Shown: piece by piece, positions 22,194 to 35,200 of the stretch | Layout: each line of letters begins with the position of its first letter | Position numbering within the stretch: position 1 is the first letter of the stretch | NCBI RefSeq assembly: GCF_000003815.2 | Contig: NC_049987.1 | Location: 17,711,959 to 17,775,958 of the forward strand | Direction: 5' to 3' | From: Branchiostoma floridae | Taxonomy: Eukaryota; Chordata; Leptocardii; Amphioxiformes; Branchiostomatidae | DNA: 64,000 nt | The notes under the pieces: model-generated | What the model was told of the DNA's origin: nothing | The model's input: the letters and a program-made list of their open reading frames with translations, nothing else | Database searches by the model: none | Program-made: the position numbers and the translations under genes

Positions 22194-23162
22194 TGTGTGT
22201 GTGAGGAGAGAGAGAGACAGAGAGACAGAGAGGGAGAGAGAGACAGAGAGACAGAGAGTTCAGGGAAAGAGAAAGACAGAATGGGGGTCAGAGAAAAACA
22301 GGCAGACAGAGACATAGAGCTAGGGAGAGAGACAGTGGCAGATATGTGCGCGTGTGGCTAGGTGGGGCTTACAACACATTCGAGATATCAAAATAGCTAA
22401 ACATGCTTTCCAGCCTCATGCCCTGCTGGTTACCAGAAGTATCGCCAGCTCTGTTACAAGTTATTCATGAGCCTCCAGACTTTCTTTGAAGCGTCGGCAA
22501 CATGTGAGGCTGATCATGAAGGAGGCACCCTCGCCATGTCCCGTGATTTCGGCATCGACCAATTCATCATCTCCCTCATCAGGAAGACACAACAGCGCAA
22601 CGGCTATTTTTGGTTCGGTCTGCACGATCAACGGCAGGAAGGTCAGTGGGAGTGGATAGACGGCACGGAACTGGGAACCGGGTACAGCAGGTGGAGAGAG
22701 GGGCAGCCCGACAATTTCCTCATGACCGGCAAGAACCTTACCGGCGAGGATTGTGCAGCGTACACTACTGATGGTTGGTATGATCGTAACTGCGAAAGCC
22801 TCAAGACCTTTATCTGTGAGGTCATGCCAGAAGGTATGTATCAAACGTTACAGACATCATAATTATGATGGTAGATTGAATTACTGAACGTATAAACATT
22901 GACAACAAGGGTTGGGAAAGTCTTTTTCATTTATTTTTCAAAAGCTTTTGAAATTATCGGACGTACAAACATTGACAACAAAGGTTAGAAATGACCTTTT
23001 TTGATTTTTCAAAAGCTTTTGAATTTTTCCAAAATCTGCAGAATGTTCCCAAATTATTTCCATTTCATAAAGCTCTTTAAATGTCTGTATTGTGTTGAAT
23101 TCTTACTGATAAAAATCAATTTGTCTTTCTTTATAGATGCTGAAGGCAAGAAAGAAGGATAG
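18572..23162 (+). CDS. Type II membrane C-type lectin, gene 2
   Basis: Six exons: 18572-18746 (cytoplasmic tail), 20108-20269 (tail and membrane helix), 20885-20985 and 21794-21977 (stalk, acidic coiled-coil-like), 22414-22833 (whole lectin domain), 23137-23162 (short tail ending TAG). Total 1068 nt, 355 residues. Exon order and phases equal those of lectin 1, except that the lectin domain is one exon here. Seen: N-terminal DDDYNEACTV, membrane stretch SALSLVLICCLLGTVIYL, then SCPAGY, LCYKLF, YFWFGLHD, GQPDNF and GWYDRNC. The QPD triplet plus WYD is the galactose-type calcium site of the C-type lectin family. The first donor (CGAG/GTTGGT) is weak; an alternative at 18710 is also in phase. The frame continues upstream of the ATG, so an earlier coding exon is possible. 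Confidence 0.85.
18774..18919. repeat. 61-bp-arm hairpin in lectin 2 intron 1
   Basis: Left arm 18774-18834 (CCAAGCAGACCCTACGG... to GTATAGCCGGC) and right arm 18858-18919 are inverted copies with few mismatches, separated by about 23 bp. The arms begin 28 bp after the proposed exon 1 donor. The TCTCCAAGCAGA end resembles termini at 36304, 46102 and 46851, so it is probably a tiny foldback element. Confidence 0.75.
18950..19760. repeat. Decayed ~190-bp satellite (about 3.5-4 copies)
   Basis: The block GAAA(A)TTTTGAAATCTTGACC..CTGAAACG(C/T)CATTT recurs near 19013, 19203, 19397 and 19589, a period of about 190-193 bp, with GTGC(A)AG..GTCGC-like blocks between. G- and C-homopolymer runs bound it on either side (about 18949 and 19720-19742). 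It lies in lectin 2 intron 1. Confidence 0.75.
20276..20455 (+). repeat. Dispersed ~175-bp repeat, copy 1
   Basis: It begins with CTCTGTGATCGGAGGGCAACC and contains GATGTGATGAGTGTTCGCAT and GCATTCGTATGTAGTTTGGC. A second copy with the same block order is at 38896-39072. Its first 40 bases are an imperfect inverted repeat (CTCTGT...ACAGAG). Class unknown; SINE-like or MITE-like. Confidence 0.65.
21033..21515. mobile_element. Foldback/MITE in lectin 2 stalk intron
   Basis: Left block TACGCCAAAAAGAAGTTACT...CATCCACTAGTT (about 21033-21110) is inverted at 21435-21515 (AACTAGTGGATGC... to TTTTTGGCGTAT). Single-arm relatives occur near 12345 and 12978 in the lectin 1 locus, so the family is amplified within this lectin cluster. 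No coding content. Confidence 0.7.
22107..22330. repeat. (GT)n then (GA)n microsatellite
   Basis: GT repeats with a GTGC run (22107-22203) pass directly into GAGA/GACA repeats (22204-22330). It ends about 80 bp before the acceptor of the lectin-domain exon of lectin 2. Confidence 0.95.
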
Positions 23163-23358
23163 TACTCCCCAACCTTAAATATAGGCCAAGGTTCAAACGT
23201 TAAGAGGAGTGCAAGATTTCTATGGTAACTTTCATGCAGTTTTGATCAAAACAAGTCGAATGAAAATGTCTATATGATGTAAAGTACTTACGAACGGCTG
23301 AAAACACCGAAAATAATTCTGTGGTTTAAGACAAATTGATAAACAAAGAAAGTTGACC

Positions 23359-23363
23359 AAAAA
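23359..23363 (-). terminator. RNA polymerase III terminator of tRNA-Asp
   Basis: Five T residues on the minus strand, five bases after the tRNA 3' end, the standard Pol III stop signal. Confidence 0.85.
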
Positions 23364-23368
23364 TAGCT

Positions 23369-23440
23369 CTCCGTGTCGGGGAATCGAACCCCGGTCTCCC
23401 GCGTGACAGGCGGGGATACTCACCACTATACTAACACGGA
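23369..23440 (-). tRNA. tRNA-Asp (anticodon GTC)
   Basis: On the minus strand the 72 nt fold as a tRNA. The acceptor stem TCCGTGT pairs perfectly with ACACGGA, discriminator G. The D region is TAGTATAGTGGTGAGTA, the anticodon loop CCTGTCAC carries GTC, and the T arm is CCGGGGTTCGATTCCCCG. A-box and B-box promoter elements are internal and intact. There is no intron, and CCA is not encoded, as expected for a eukaryotic nuclear gene. Confidence 0.97.
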
Positions 23441-26298
23441 TTGGCTGGGTCAATCATTCACAAATAATCTCTTATTGGTGGAAAACAAAACAAAACAACA
23501 ACAAAGCACAAAAGAAACGTTGTCTGTGGGTCCCCCGGGCCTACAGATTCGGGACTTTTGAATATTTCTTAACGCCAAGGACACTTTCCCCTCGTCTATA
23601 ATATGAATGAATATCGATATATGTGGATCTCCTATTTGTGTGAGGAGATAACATTATGTTTATATGACATCTGCGGTCTAAAACTTGTCATCAGTTTTCA
23701 GTTTATTTTTGTTCTCGACTGAAATACTGCAGTCACGTTATGAAACCAATGTGTGACACCATTCTGTCATGAAATTAATAAATTGATTAAAATAAGTCAT
23801 ATAGGTGGTTTGTGCTTAACACGAATGTATATATAGAAAAATGATTTGTCTGTTTGGTACCATGGGTCTGGTGTGGGTAAAGTTTGAATATTCATATTTT
23901 TTGTGTCTCTTTTTCTAGCCCTTAAAACTTTCAAGCGTGTCATATGCATTCTGAACCTTCAACCGAAACGATTGTTCAGGGCACGTGATCACATGGATTG
24001 TATAAAGTTTTTGTTGTTATCCTATATTTTAGTCCGTAAGATTTACCTTTAAGATTTACTCTTTATCCATTATTTTGTAGTTTATAGTTGACCATACGAG
24101 TCACTGTACTTCTTGTTGTGTCCAAAAAGCTGGTTGTGCTGTTGTAACGTGAACATGCGTCAGGATGTTGGTATCGCCCCCCGTCTCGGTTCAATGATGA
24201 TATATACTACAGATTAACATCCCTAGAGATACCAATGAAGGTAAAGGCTTACCTTTATACGTAAATGTCTGACTAAAGTCATTTGTGAAATCTACACAAG
24301 AAACAACATTGTTTGCTTGTACCTAAAAAAATTTCATAACTGTACCAAAGTAACAGATATGGTTAGCAAAATGGCTTGCAAAGTTCTGTCATTGTTATGT
24401 TGATCTTATACTTTGCTATATATTATCATTATTATGTAGCATATGACATACTTTTGCTTTGCACAAATATATCGATATGGATCAGTGACAAGTGACAACA
24501 CATTTCAAGACATTCTACTACAATGTAATGCTATTTTATTAGTTTCAAATGTACATATAGTCACAATTCTTACAATTGTACACTACACATTTTTCAGTAA
24601 TGTTATAATTTATTTATTCATCTCAAAACATGTGGGTAGCCCCTTCAACTTGTTTGAAGTTGATTTCCAAGGGGGCCCACTACATAAATAACAAAAACGA
24701 AACGTGTTACATTCAGTAAGACAACCAGAGGACAACAAACAATATATACGAATAAACCGAAGCGTCTTTACCAAGAACAGTTGTCGAGGTCAACAAAAAA
24801 CGTCAACGTCAAACAATAATTGAAAATAGCACTCTCTTGTAAAAATTCAATAATGTCCAAGAAATTTTTATTCTATAATACCGTACACAATTCACTTCAG
24901 TGACATGTATATATCAATCTGAAGATCGTCATTTGACACTATAGGCCATTTTTTTTTAGTTTTTTAGGCTGTACAATACACCAGACGCTGTAGCAATATC
25001 GCCCAATGGCTACCGATGGCCAAATCCATGTTTTATTGGATGTATGAAACATGATTCTTACTCTTTGTGTACATAACGTTAATTAGGATGTTGTATACAT
25101 TTTTCATAATCTTTCTTTTATTTCCACAAGCACACAATATTCCATAGATATACTAGAAAACGTACAAAGTATCTACCTCAGACGGATTTTCTAGTATCAT
25201 AATCTTTTGCATGTAGCACCAGTGACTGTTTCTACGGTAACCGCAATTGATTGCATTATTTTGTTTTCTGGTTTTACCCTGTATGTGATTGTATTATAAC
25301 CTGATGAAATCCAGAAAATAAATGATAATCATATGCACAATATCAGTGAAGAGCATATATTATGTTTCCCTCCATCAAAAAGAAACATGTTGTTTTTAGT
25401 TCTATTTCCTATTCTTCTGCAAATTGAGGTCAATGACCTGGACCAGACAGCTGTCACCATGGTTACTGGTAAAGTAGCAGACACCCTGTGGTGTTTGATC
25501 ACAATATGTAGCAAGTAGAAGGACAGAGAGTGAGGGGCTGGTCCCTTTAAGCACATACAAACAGAACAATAGTTTGTTAAGCTACATATGCACCAAGAAA
25601 AGGTAAATATTATGTATTTGCTTGGAAATGTTACCTTCTAGCTTATAATTAAGATTGCCGACTGAATTGTTCCTTGTGGTCATGATGTCGAAAGTATTTC
25701 TTAAAAATTATATTTGAAAACGAAAACTCTGTCGAGGTAGTACATGAAGTAGCTGTCTCCTACCCCCCTCCCCAATTCTTTAGGTCACATTAAGGTCGCA
25801 GAACACATTTATGGGTAATCCCCGTGGACAAAAGTAGGTCAGGCACAAAATAGTCCGTCGCAGCCCTTCAAAAGCCATAAAAAATTTTCTGTGCACGTCA
25901 GCAAGTCAGAAACTGTGGTGGGTAGGAGAGGAATACGTAAGTTTTGAGGCTATATGTCTTGGGTTACAATGTTTCTTTAGCTGGGTAGAATTTTGCGCAC
26001 GAATCCGGTTCCCGCTACTTCCATGTGTCAGCTGCAGTATGGTGACCTCCGCTGGGGGTCATTTCAAATTGTTTTACTGGGAAAACGAGCTGGCAATCGT
26101 AAGCTCATTTTCACATATTTTGTAGATTCTACCCTGAACTCCAACACATTCAATTACTTTTGCACCCTGCTATAAGTTTTGAGGCGTTGAACCTTCTCAC
26201 TTCGGGGTCCTTAACCAATTTTTTTTTTACCATGTAAATCCCCATAGGCGAAAAACTGTGTTCTGCTACCTTGAATATTGTTGCTATGCCCGACATGG
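23441..26298. other. Intergenic, nothing recognised
   Basis: AT-rich DNA between the tRNA gene and the last exon of the coiled-coil gene. I see no exon with supported splice sites. The frames are short and biased. Confidence 0.55.
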
Positions 26299-29200
26299 CT
26301 AGCTCGAGTGTACTGTTGGGTTTACCCACATGGTACTCAGACACTTGGCCTCCTACAAGAAGAAAAAAACAAAAAGAAAAGTATATGAGTCAGCAGAAGA
26401 AAAGTTACTGAATGGACTGACATGCAGTTTCTATGCCATTTCAAAATTGTAAATCGTCCCAAAAAGGTTTGCTATTGTGTATACTGTTGGTGTTGTGTAC
26501 TGCTGTTGACAATAGTTGCTTTGCCATTGCAAAATTGTATACCTTCCAAAAAAATCCATCTTTGCTATTGTGTGTTGTTTGTGTACTCTACACTTTATCT
26601 AAATTTTAGGCAACTTGGCTTTATCCCCATGTGAGTGTGATGAAATTTGCCTGACTTGCAGTTATACTAAAGCCTGCTAGGAGGCACTACTAAATCCATT
26701 ATCAAGATACTATATATAAACTGTTCATTACTGTAAAGCTAAGGGCACAACCCGCCATACATTCAATTTGTCCGTACATTTTTTGGCGGCCATGTCCGCC
26801 ATGTATTTCTGAAAACGTGGGGAGTGACTGGCAAGAGCAGGGAGGGAGTACGTCAACGCACGGCACATAAAGTTTCGCCTGCATGTAAAGTTCTACGGTG
26901 TGTCTGCGTGCTCCAAAATCCGTTGGATTCCCTACGAGTTCATACGGAGGCGGTACTTACCACTTACGGATCTAAAAAGATTGCCCACGTTTTGGCACAT
27001 ACACAGCACGTATTTGCACGTGCGGCGGGTTGTGCCCTTAGCTTTTAATCAATACAATAGGCTAATGCCCTTACCTTGATAATAGTTTCCTCTCCATGTA
27101 GTAGACTGTTCATGGTGAGAGGGACGGTGGGTGTGGGTGGGGGCTTGGCAGTGGAGGCACCGGTCTCTAGCTGTCTACTGCATGGAGAGTGTGATGTAGG
27201 GAACGTTCATGAGAATTTCAAAATAGACAATCAACCAATCTGCATGACCAACTAATCAATCTATATCTGATCAATCAAACAATCACTCAATCGATCAATC
27301 AGCTAGCTAGTCCATCCATAGTTTTCCTTTCATCCATTCATTTTCCATTTAACCTTCCTTCCTTCCATCCATGCATCCATCCCCCATCCATCCATCCATT
27401 CATCCATCTGTCCTTCCCTAACTCCAAAAAGACCATCCATTCTTAATATGCCATCATCCATCTTAATGCTTACTTGTAAATTTCTATGCGACACCTGGCA
27501 TGGAATACCGTCCCCTGAATATTGCACAATGCTTCGTTGTACTTGCATGCAAAAAACTAGTATCTAATAAAACAAGAGAAAGCTGCCTGCCTCACCTGTC
27601 TAACTCCTGAGGTGTGCTGTCCATCTCACTCGCCATCTCAGACTCCATGTCCTCCTCAGAAGACTCCTTGATGGGTGAGAGGAACTTGATGCCGAGGTCA
27701 GCGGCCATGAGCTCTGTATCAATGGTGTCTGGCCACTTCTCTGATGGCCAGGACTGTATAAAAATCAAACATTTAAAAAAAAAAGCAGTTAATACTACGT
27801 TAAGGTATCTCGGTTGGCTAAATTGGCATTTTGACCTTCCACTGTTTTCTTATTGATAAATTAAGAAAGAATGGAGCCGTAACGGATGCTGATAGATGGG
27901 CATTAGAGAATTCTAAATCTGATTTTTTTGGGGCCAAATTGATGACGTCATCATTTTTATTGCCTCTGATATTATTTTTTCTATGACAAAATTCAGCACT
28001 TTGGTACATACCACTGTAATGAAACTTCGTTTTTCGTTGCATAATGATGAAAGCTACAAACGTAGTGTTGCGCAAATTGATATCCACTAACATAATGATC
28101 TGTAGTAATAGAAAATGTTTGTTTCATCCAATTAAAATCATTTAATTCTTAATAACTACAGATCGTTGGTAGATATCAGTTTGCGCAACACTACGTTTAG
28201 TTTGTAGCTTTCATCATTATGCAACGAAAAACTCAGAAAAAATCAGATTTAGAATTCTTTAATGCCCATCTATCAACATTCGTTACGGCTCCATTCTTTC
28301 TTAATTCATTAATAAGAAAACAGTGGAAGGTCAAAATGCCAATTTAGCCAACCGAGATACCTTAAACTTGAAGGTAAAAAGGTAAGGTCCCATAGCCTAA
28401 TTGAGGCAATTGGGGCATTTGACTTAATAATCAGAATATCATTCAAAAGTATGAATAAAAAGAAGGCAGACAGTACATAGAGATCGTTTTATATCGATAA
28501 AATTTGTTGAGCGCTCTGTCAAATTGCTTGGTTACAGTACCGCCCCAAGTACACTTTAGTGGTGTCAAGTTTAGTTCTACAAGATAGTACACTCAAGGTA
28601 ACTACAACAGGTATTTTCTTGACATGTTGTCAAATACTTCACAATTCTCCACTGATCTCATCTATAAGACATGCTGTGGCCTACACATGTAAGGCTTGGC
28701 ATAAAAAGTGGCATTTGTTATAAATTCTAAGTGAACAGGAAGGTTGTCAATGAACAAATGGCTTAACAAGTGTCGTATATCAAACAAAAGATTCATTAAT
28801 TTTTGTTCTTTGATTTCCAATTGGTATTCTGCAACAATTATGCCCATTTTTCAATTTCTGAAATATTTTAGCTTATATTGCAGCTGCTTTGTATGATTTA
28901 CAGTATGGTCAAAAACTTTTTTATTAGAAACGGACAAAAATTAATGCGGAGCAGATGTCATCCACTTAATCACATCAACATAGCCTATTGACAAGTGTGT
29001 GTATGTACCTCCATCACCATGGCAATATCCTCATCATCTTCATCCTGGTCCTCCTCCTGAGTGGGGACATCTGTTAGGAAGAAGGAGTCTGTCTGCACAT
29101 CATCTTCCTCTTCAAAGGTGATGGCCTTAGTCTGGAACAGAACAGGTAATGAAAAACATATCAGGTTTGGACAAGTTTTCTAAAATTCACTTGTCCTATC

Positions 29201-32200
29201 GGGCAAGTACATAAAAAATTTACCTGCTTAAACCAACTTTTCACTTGCCCAAAATTTAAATTTTACATTTTCTGCGGGTATAAAGCTTGCTTACGAACAT
29301 AATTGTGGGATAAGTCTGATAACTAAGACCATCTCAGAGGTTTTTGTGCCTATTGAACTGACAGTAAACGGGGGAAAATAAAAACAAAAGCCTAAGACTT
29401 AAGTGGGAAGGTGGCACTCCTGGAAAAATCTTACTTGCTCGATAAGGACAATTGCTTGCCCGTTTGGCACTTTCACTTGCCTGGGACAATCTGACTATTG
29501 GAATTGTCCAACCTTGCATATTCATAAATTGTTACATCATGGACAGTGAAATGGTCTGAATAGAAAGGTTTGGAAACCAATCAAAAGTCTTTTCAATCAT
29601 AATTATCATTCTCTATTGTTGCATTATGATAATTACTAATAGCATTGCATCTTGTCTATTCTTCCTTTAACTGATACCTCGACTTTGTAACTTAAGGGAC
29701 AATCCAAAGAAGAATATTTGGGGACGGAGTTGAGATAGAAATTGCTACTACTAGCTATGCTATAATAGGATGTGACTTAAAGTTACCAGCTCAACAATGG
29801 ATGGTCCCTCAAAGGTGCTGTCAAACTGTCCATTTCTGTCCATCAATCTGTAACAAAGGAGTAAGTATCTCAGTCATGCAATCATACATTTTTGTGTGTA
29901 TGCCACTGAGACTTTTGCATACAGCATGGATGCAAAAAATTACCTTCAGCTGACATCCTTTTAGTGTTTACAGTAAGTCTTCAAATGTTTGCAACTAGCG
30001 ATTTCCTTTTAAACAAATATGGTTCTACATGGAACTTAAAAAAAAAATTTATGACAAACTCCTCAAAACTAGCATTTATATACAACTGACATGTCCCAGC
30101 AAAGTTAGATAGAGTAACTGTTATCCTACATGTATGTGGAAAGTTGGTTGCAAATTGTGTAACAATGCTCCCATGATTTCAAGTGCTGATCACATTGATA
30201 CAGTAACATTTTGTAAATCACTGTAAAACCAGTATTATGTACTACAATGTTTACAAAGATATTTTTCCCTCTGTAAACCAACCAACCTGGAAGCTGATGC
30301 AGCATTAGCCTGGGAGTGGTTATACATCTTCAGTATCTTCCTCTGTAACTTCTTTCTCTCACGTTTTCTTCTGTCCAACTGTTCCATAGTGTCCTCCTAA
30401 AGAAAGGAAGTCAAAAAGCACACTTTCATCTACTCATTCATTTACCACAAACAACTATTAGATGATATTAACTGCCTTATAGTTATACTAACAGCTTTTT
30501 CTTGATCATTTGTGAAATTCCACATTTCAATGAATTAGAAACAAGATGCAGTATATTAAACTTGTAATGGTAAAAGACTTTGGCACAGTGGTGTTTGAAT
30601 TATACAAACTCTAAGAATTGACCACTCACTTTTTCATGATCTGGTTCCTCGAACTGTAGGTCCAGCTGGTATGCAGCAAGTGGTGGAAATTCAGTCTGCA
30701 GAATAAAAGAAAGCATTGATGTGAAATACATGATTGTACACTTACCTCTATTGTAATGATGATTGTAAGTATTGCATGCACAACTACTTGGAGGAGGAAG
30801 GTAGGCAGGGAGGGATATATGGGAGGTAGGAAGGTATGAAGGAAGAAAGGGGAAGTGAGGAAAGAAAGGAAGGAAGGAAAGAATGAGGAAAGGAAGGAAT
30901 GGAAGCAAGGGAGGGAGGAAAGAAAGGAAGAAGGAATGGATGGAGGGAGGAAGGAGAGGAGGAGGAAAGGGAGGGAGGAGGAAGGAAGGAGTGGAGGAAG
31001 GAAAGCAGGAAGGATGGAGGAAAGGGAGGAAGGAAGAAGGGAAGGAAGGAAGGAAGGAACTACCAAATAGATGAAGGAATCTTTATGACAATATCAAGTA
31101 CCTTTGGAAACATTCTCTCCATTTCCGAGTCATCCCTTCCAACCGATGATCTGGACATTTGTGCCATCTTGTGGGGAGACAGCGATGTAGACATAGACCT
31201 GAGAGCAGCTGGAAACTACGGGGAAGAAATAAAAAAACACATGTAGAAACATATAATTCTACTAACAAGTAGTGAGTAAATATTAGTTAATGGGCATGTA
31301 TGGCAAAAAGCCACAAATTCTAACTTGTCAAAGACATTGAAATAAAGAAAAAAAAATACTTATTATGACAAACATTTATTGTCAATGTAATTATTATATA
31401 ATAAACAAGCACAATTACTGGTAGTACATATTATGTAAAAGTTGTTTTTCATGATAATAACAATCAGAGAAAATAGGCTATACTTATATATTAGTATACA
31501 TTAAAAGACATGGAAGTTATTCTTGGTGTCATGTGAGAAAAAAAAAGATTCAAAGTCAAATAACACTAATATTCAAAATCTAAAAATGAAAATAAAAACT
31601 ATGCATGCCCAAACAAAAAAAAAATGCCTAAGTGACAATTTCTGAAACTTTTGCAATCTACTATTAGGCTTACTCCCTGAGAGTGTTGCCAAAATGTTTG
31701 TTACCTTTCTGGCCTGTTCAAACTGTTCGATAGAAGTGATGCCCCGTGTGCTGGGGCGGGATGGTTCTCTCTGTTCCTGTATCTGGGTCAGTCCTGATGT
31801 AAGATGATCCGTCCTCAAGTCAGTCTAAAGAAGACATGAAGAATATATGTAACTTAAAGTTAAGTTTAATGTAATTTTGACAGTGTACCGTACAGCATTT
31901 TTACAACAAGCATACAAGATATACAATGAAATGTACGTTTGTAATATCGCCAAATGCATGGTATACAAAAGTGCTATTATAATTCCTTTATGTTTCCACA
32001 AAATTTAACCTGGAAACCAAATGCAACGTTCTTGATACCAAGTCTTAGAAATCATTGTCTGAGCAGCAAAAGCACAACATATTTTGGAAGTGCAAAATAT
32101 CAGGAAATTCTACACCACATACACAATCTAAACATATTTCTATTCTGTTTTGCAAATGTATAAAAAGATATTGCTTACTTCATGATGTGAGAGTGTTTGC

Positions 32201-35200
32201 ATGTAAATATCAGCTGATGACAATGACTTTATTGATCTTGTGTCACCCATAGTTGCAGAGTCTGTAAAAAAATATATACGAGGGTCAACTTGATGTTTGC
32301 TTATTCTTCAAATGCACTTCAAAGGCCTGGGTAGAAATAGTTTCTGTCTGGTACAATAGTTGCACACATAGTGGCAAGTGTCCTTGCTGTATAAAATGTT
32401 CTTGTGACAGCATCGTCGGTACAAATATATATTACACTACGGGTAAAGGGTTAGGGACACTTATAACCAAAGGATATAGTATAGTACATTCCCAAGAAAG
32501 ACCAAAAGAAAGATGACCAAATAAGAATCTGCAAACTAACTAAAACAAACTTTTTAACTAGTCCTGTTCTTTTTATTCTCAGTCAAAATTTAAGTGTAAT
32601 TCTTGAGAGAGAATGAAACAAAGTGCTATACTTTTTTGGCCAGCTCATACAATCAGTCATGTATTGAAATGTTGCTTTTCTACATTGGTCTGGAAATGAT
32701 ATATGTTGGCCAGCACATGTGCACCAGGGCAAACCTCTACTCTTATCAGCAACTTCAATTTCCCTTGATGCTCACCTTGTGGTGATGCGAACACTTCTCT
32801 GTATCTCTCTGGTCTCAGAATGTCCTTCCAGTAGGCCTCCAACTCAGAGTGGGACTGGATCTTACCCTGTTTCACCAAGGTTTCCTGGAGTCCAACCATC
32901 TGGAAGAAAAACAACAAAATTTAAGAAATGACTACTTTACAACAAAATTGTAATCGACTCTTGCATACCTAGATAACCAAACTAGTTGGTTTGTTTAAAG
33001 TGAGAGTGGATCTGTTTCTTGAGTTAAACAGTGTCTTTCAGTTATTCCGGATCAGTAAATCATCTGGAGTCTTCACCAAGGTTTAATAAATAATATATTT
33101 TTTGGTAGCGATTAATTGTTATACCAGCATTTGCAGTTTAACAGCATCATATTAAGCTCAAGAAGTTATATAAATACATGTACTACTAGTAGACTGTTTT
33201 GGAATTTGGTTTCTGGTTAGGTCTCTCTACATGTACCAGTATCATTATGAAAGAAATGTTTAAATTTTGGGTCCCCAGGTAGCTTTACTTGGTACTGCAG
33301 CAGAACTTCCAGCTTTTGTATCTTCTGATCTGGACAAGGTCACGATTGGGCAAGGGGGAAGATAGCTCGTAACAATCTGAATGAAGTCTACAACAAAAAG
33401 GAGAGTATTTTCACACAATGTGAATCCTACCTTGTAAAACTTGGACTTGGGTATCCTCTGCAGGTATGCGTTATCATGGGAGAGAACAGATCTGGACAGA
33501 CGCTTCTTTACCCGATGCAGCTCCTCTTTCTGAAACAAACAATCAAATAAACACTACATGTAATTCATTTCCCCTTGGCATTGATGTTAAACATTTAGCT
33601 ACAAGAAATCAAATGAAACATTTACTATATGGGGTGTTTGCATCAACAAATATGTCCCAATTGCCAACACAGCAAGGTCTACATTGTATTTACAAATATG
33701 AGTCTGCAAAAGGGAAACTTTCAAAGGAATCAAATTTTGCATTTGGGAGAAAAGGTGACAAGAAAATGGAACAGGACTTTTCATGTGGCCATAAGCTTGC
33801 GGTGAAGACGAAGTTTAACATAAAACCATCGCAAACATTTCTCCTTTTACCATATTTTCCAATGATGTAACAATGTAATATTTGAGAAGACTCCAGTGTC
33901 CAAAACTAAGTTATCTTTGAAATTGATGAAACTATTTGCATCTATTTTTCACAGCACAGTATAACAGATGTTGTACCTCTTTTTCCTCCTGTTCCTGTAG
34001 TCTCCTGTCGTGCTCTTGTTGTCTGGTGGTGATCTGTTCTCTCTGTTTCTTTACTCTACGCTCCAGCTTCCCCATGTACTCACTGTACAACTGGTCACGC
34101 AGCTTGTACTGCATGTCCACAAGGTGTACATGTCTCTGTGGGGAACGGAAGAAGGTATAGTTTACATGTACTTAGTATATAGTTGGCACTTTACCCAACT
34201 TTCCTCACTTAACTCAGGTGTGAATGAGTACCTAGCTGTGGCTAGTGGCAGTGGCAGGCCTTTGTGGCACAGTAGGCCTTAGGGGCATGTTCGGGCATGA
34301 CGCACCCGCCATGACATACGAGTCAGGGTAGGAGAAACCCCTTGCATCCTTGGTCGGAAGTCCTCCTAGGAGACGGAAACTCCAAACAACAAACGTGCAT
34401 CTGCTGGGGCCATCTTACATGTTGCATACAGTTGCCCCTGTAGGACTTAGTGCACCAGTAGACGTGAGGGTGGAGAAGGAAGTGTACACCCCTCCCGCAC
34501 CTGAAAAACCGGGCAAGTGCAGGCCAGGCAGACGGGTCGCCTAACCCACCCTGTCTGCCTACCATTGTCTTCCGATACAGATGGATTCTAATAAATTATA
34601 TAGTTGATCATGAGTGGACACACCTCTCATCAGCTGACTGACATCTATCTCACTGCAGTCATCCCTAAGACAACTAGGGCCTCATAGTTCCAGTTTAGAA
34701 CTTTTATTCACCCTGTTAATAAGCCAGTAAGTAAGTCTCTAACCACTGAAGAAGTTGTAGGCAATGAAACCTTGCCTGGGTCACATGCTCAATAACTAGT
34801 GCTACACTATGTGGCTCCAGATGTCTTAGTGAGGGATGTCTGCATGCGACAGATGTCAGTTACTTGAAGAATGTGTCCAAACTACTTTACATATACAAGA
34901 TTTAGTGTTTCTAGTAGGATATAACTAAATCACGCTCCAACTGGCCTGCCAAAATCAAACTCACTCACTCCTATACACATCACAGAATATTCTTAGACTA
35001 CCCTTATCCAGCAAATATTCAGTTCTTACCGCATCTTTCAGCCGTTGTTTCTCCTCCTCTAGTTTTCTTCTTTCCTCTGCAGCTTCCTTCAAAGCCTGCA
35101 GACGTAGTTTAGCTCGAGTCTTCTTCTTGGAGAAGAGCTTCTCAAACAGTGCTGGTGGTCTCTGTGGCTGCATTAGGAGGGTAAAATTCGCTTTGACCAT

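Noticed and set aside
22461-22844. 127-codon minus-strand frame at 22.5-22.8 kb
   Set aside because: Antisense shadow of the lectin-domain exon of lectin 2.
30600-31246. Pro/Ser/Phe-rich and Lys/Glu/Gly-rich frames
   Set aside because: Generated by the GGAA polypurine tract; real exons on this strand are 30630-30695 and 31102-31215.
33466-33870. 134-codon plus-strand frame at 33.5-33.9 kb
   Set aside because: Overlaps a minus-strand exon and its intron; composition is intron-like.
34241-34570. Possible small gene near 34.3-34.5 kb
   Set aside because: Low-complexity frames on both strands; GCAGGCAGACGGGT is shared with 42.9 kb, so it is more likely dispersed repeat.
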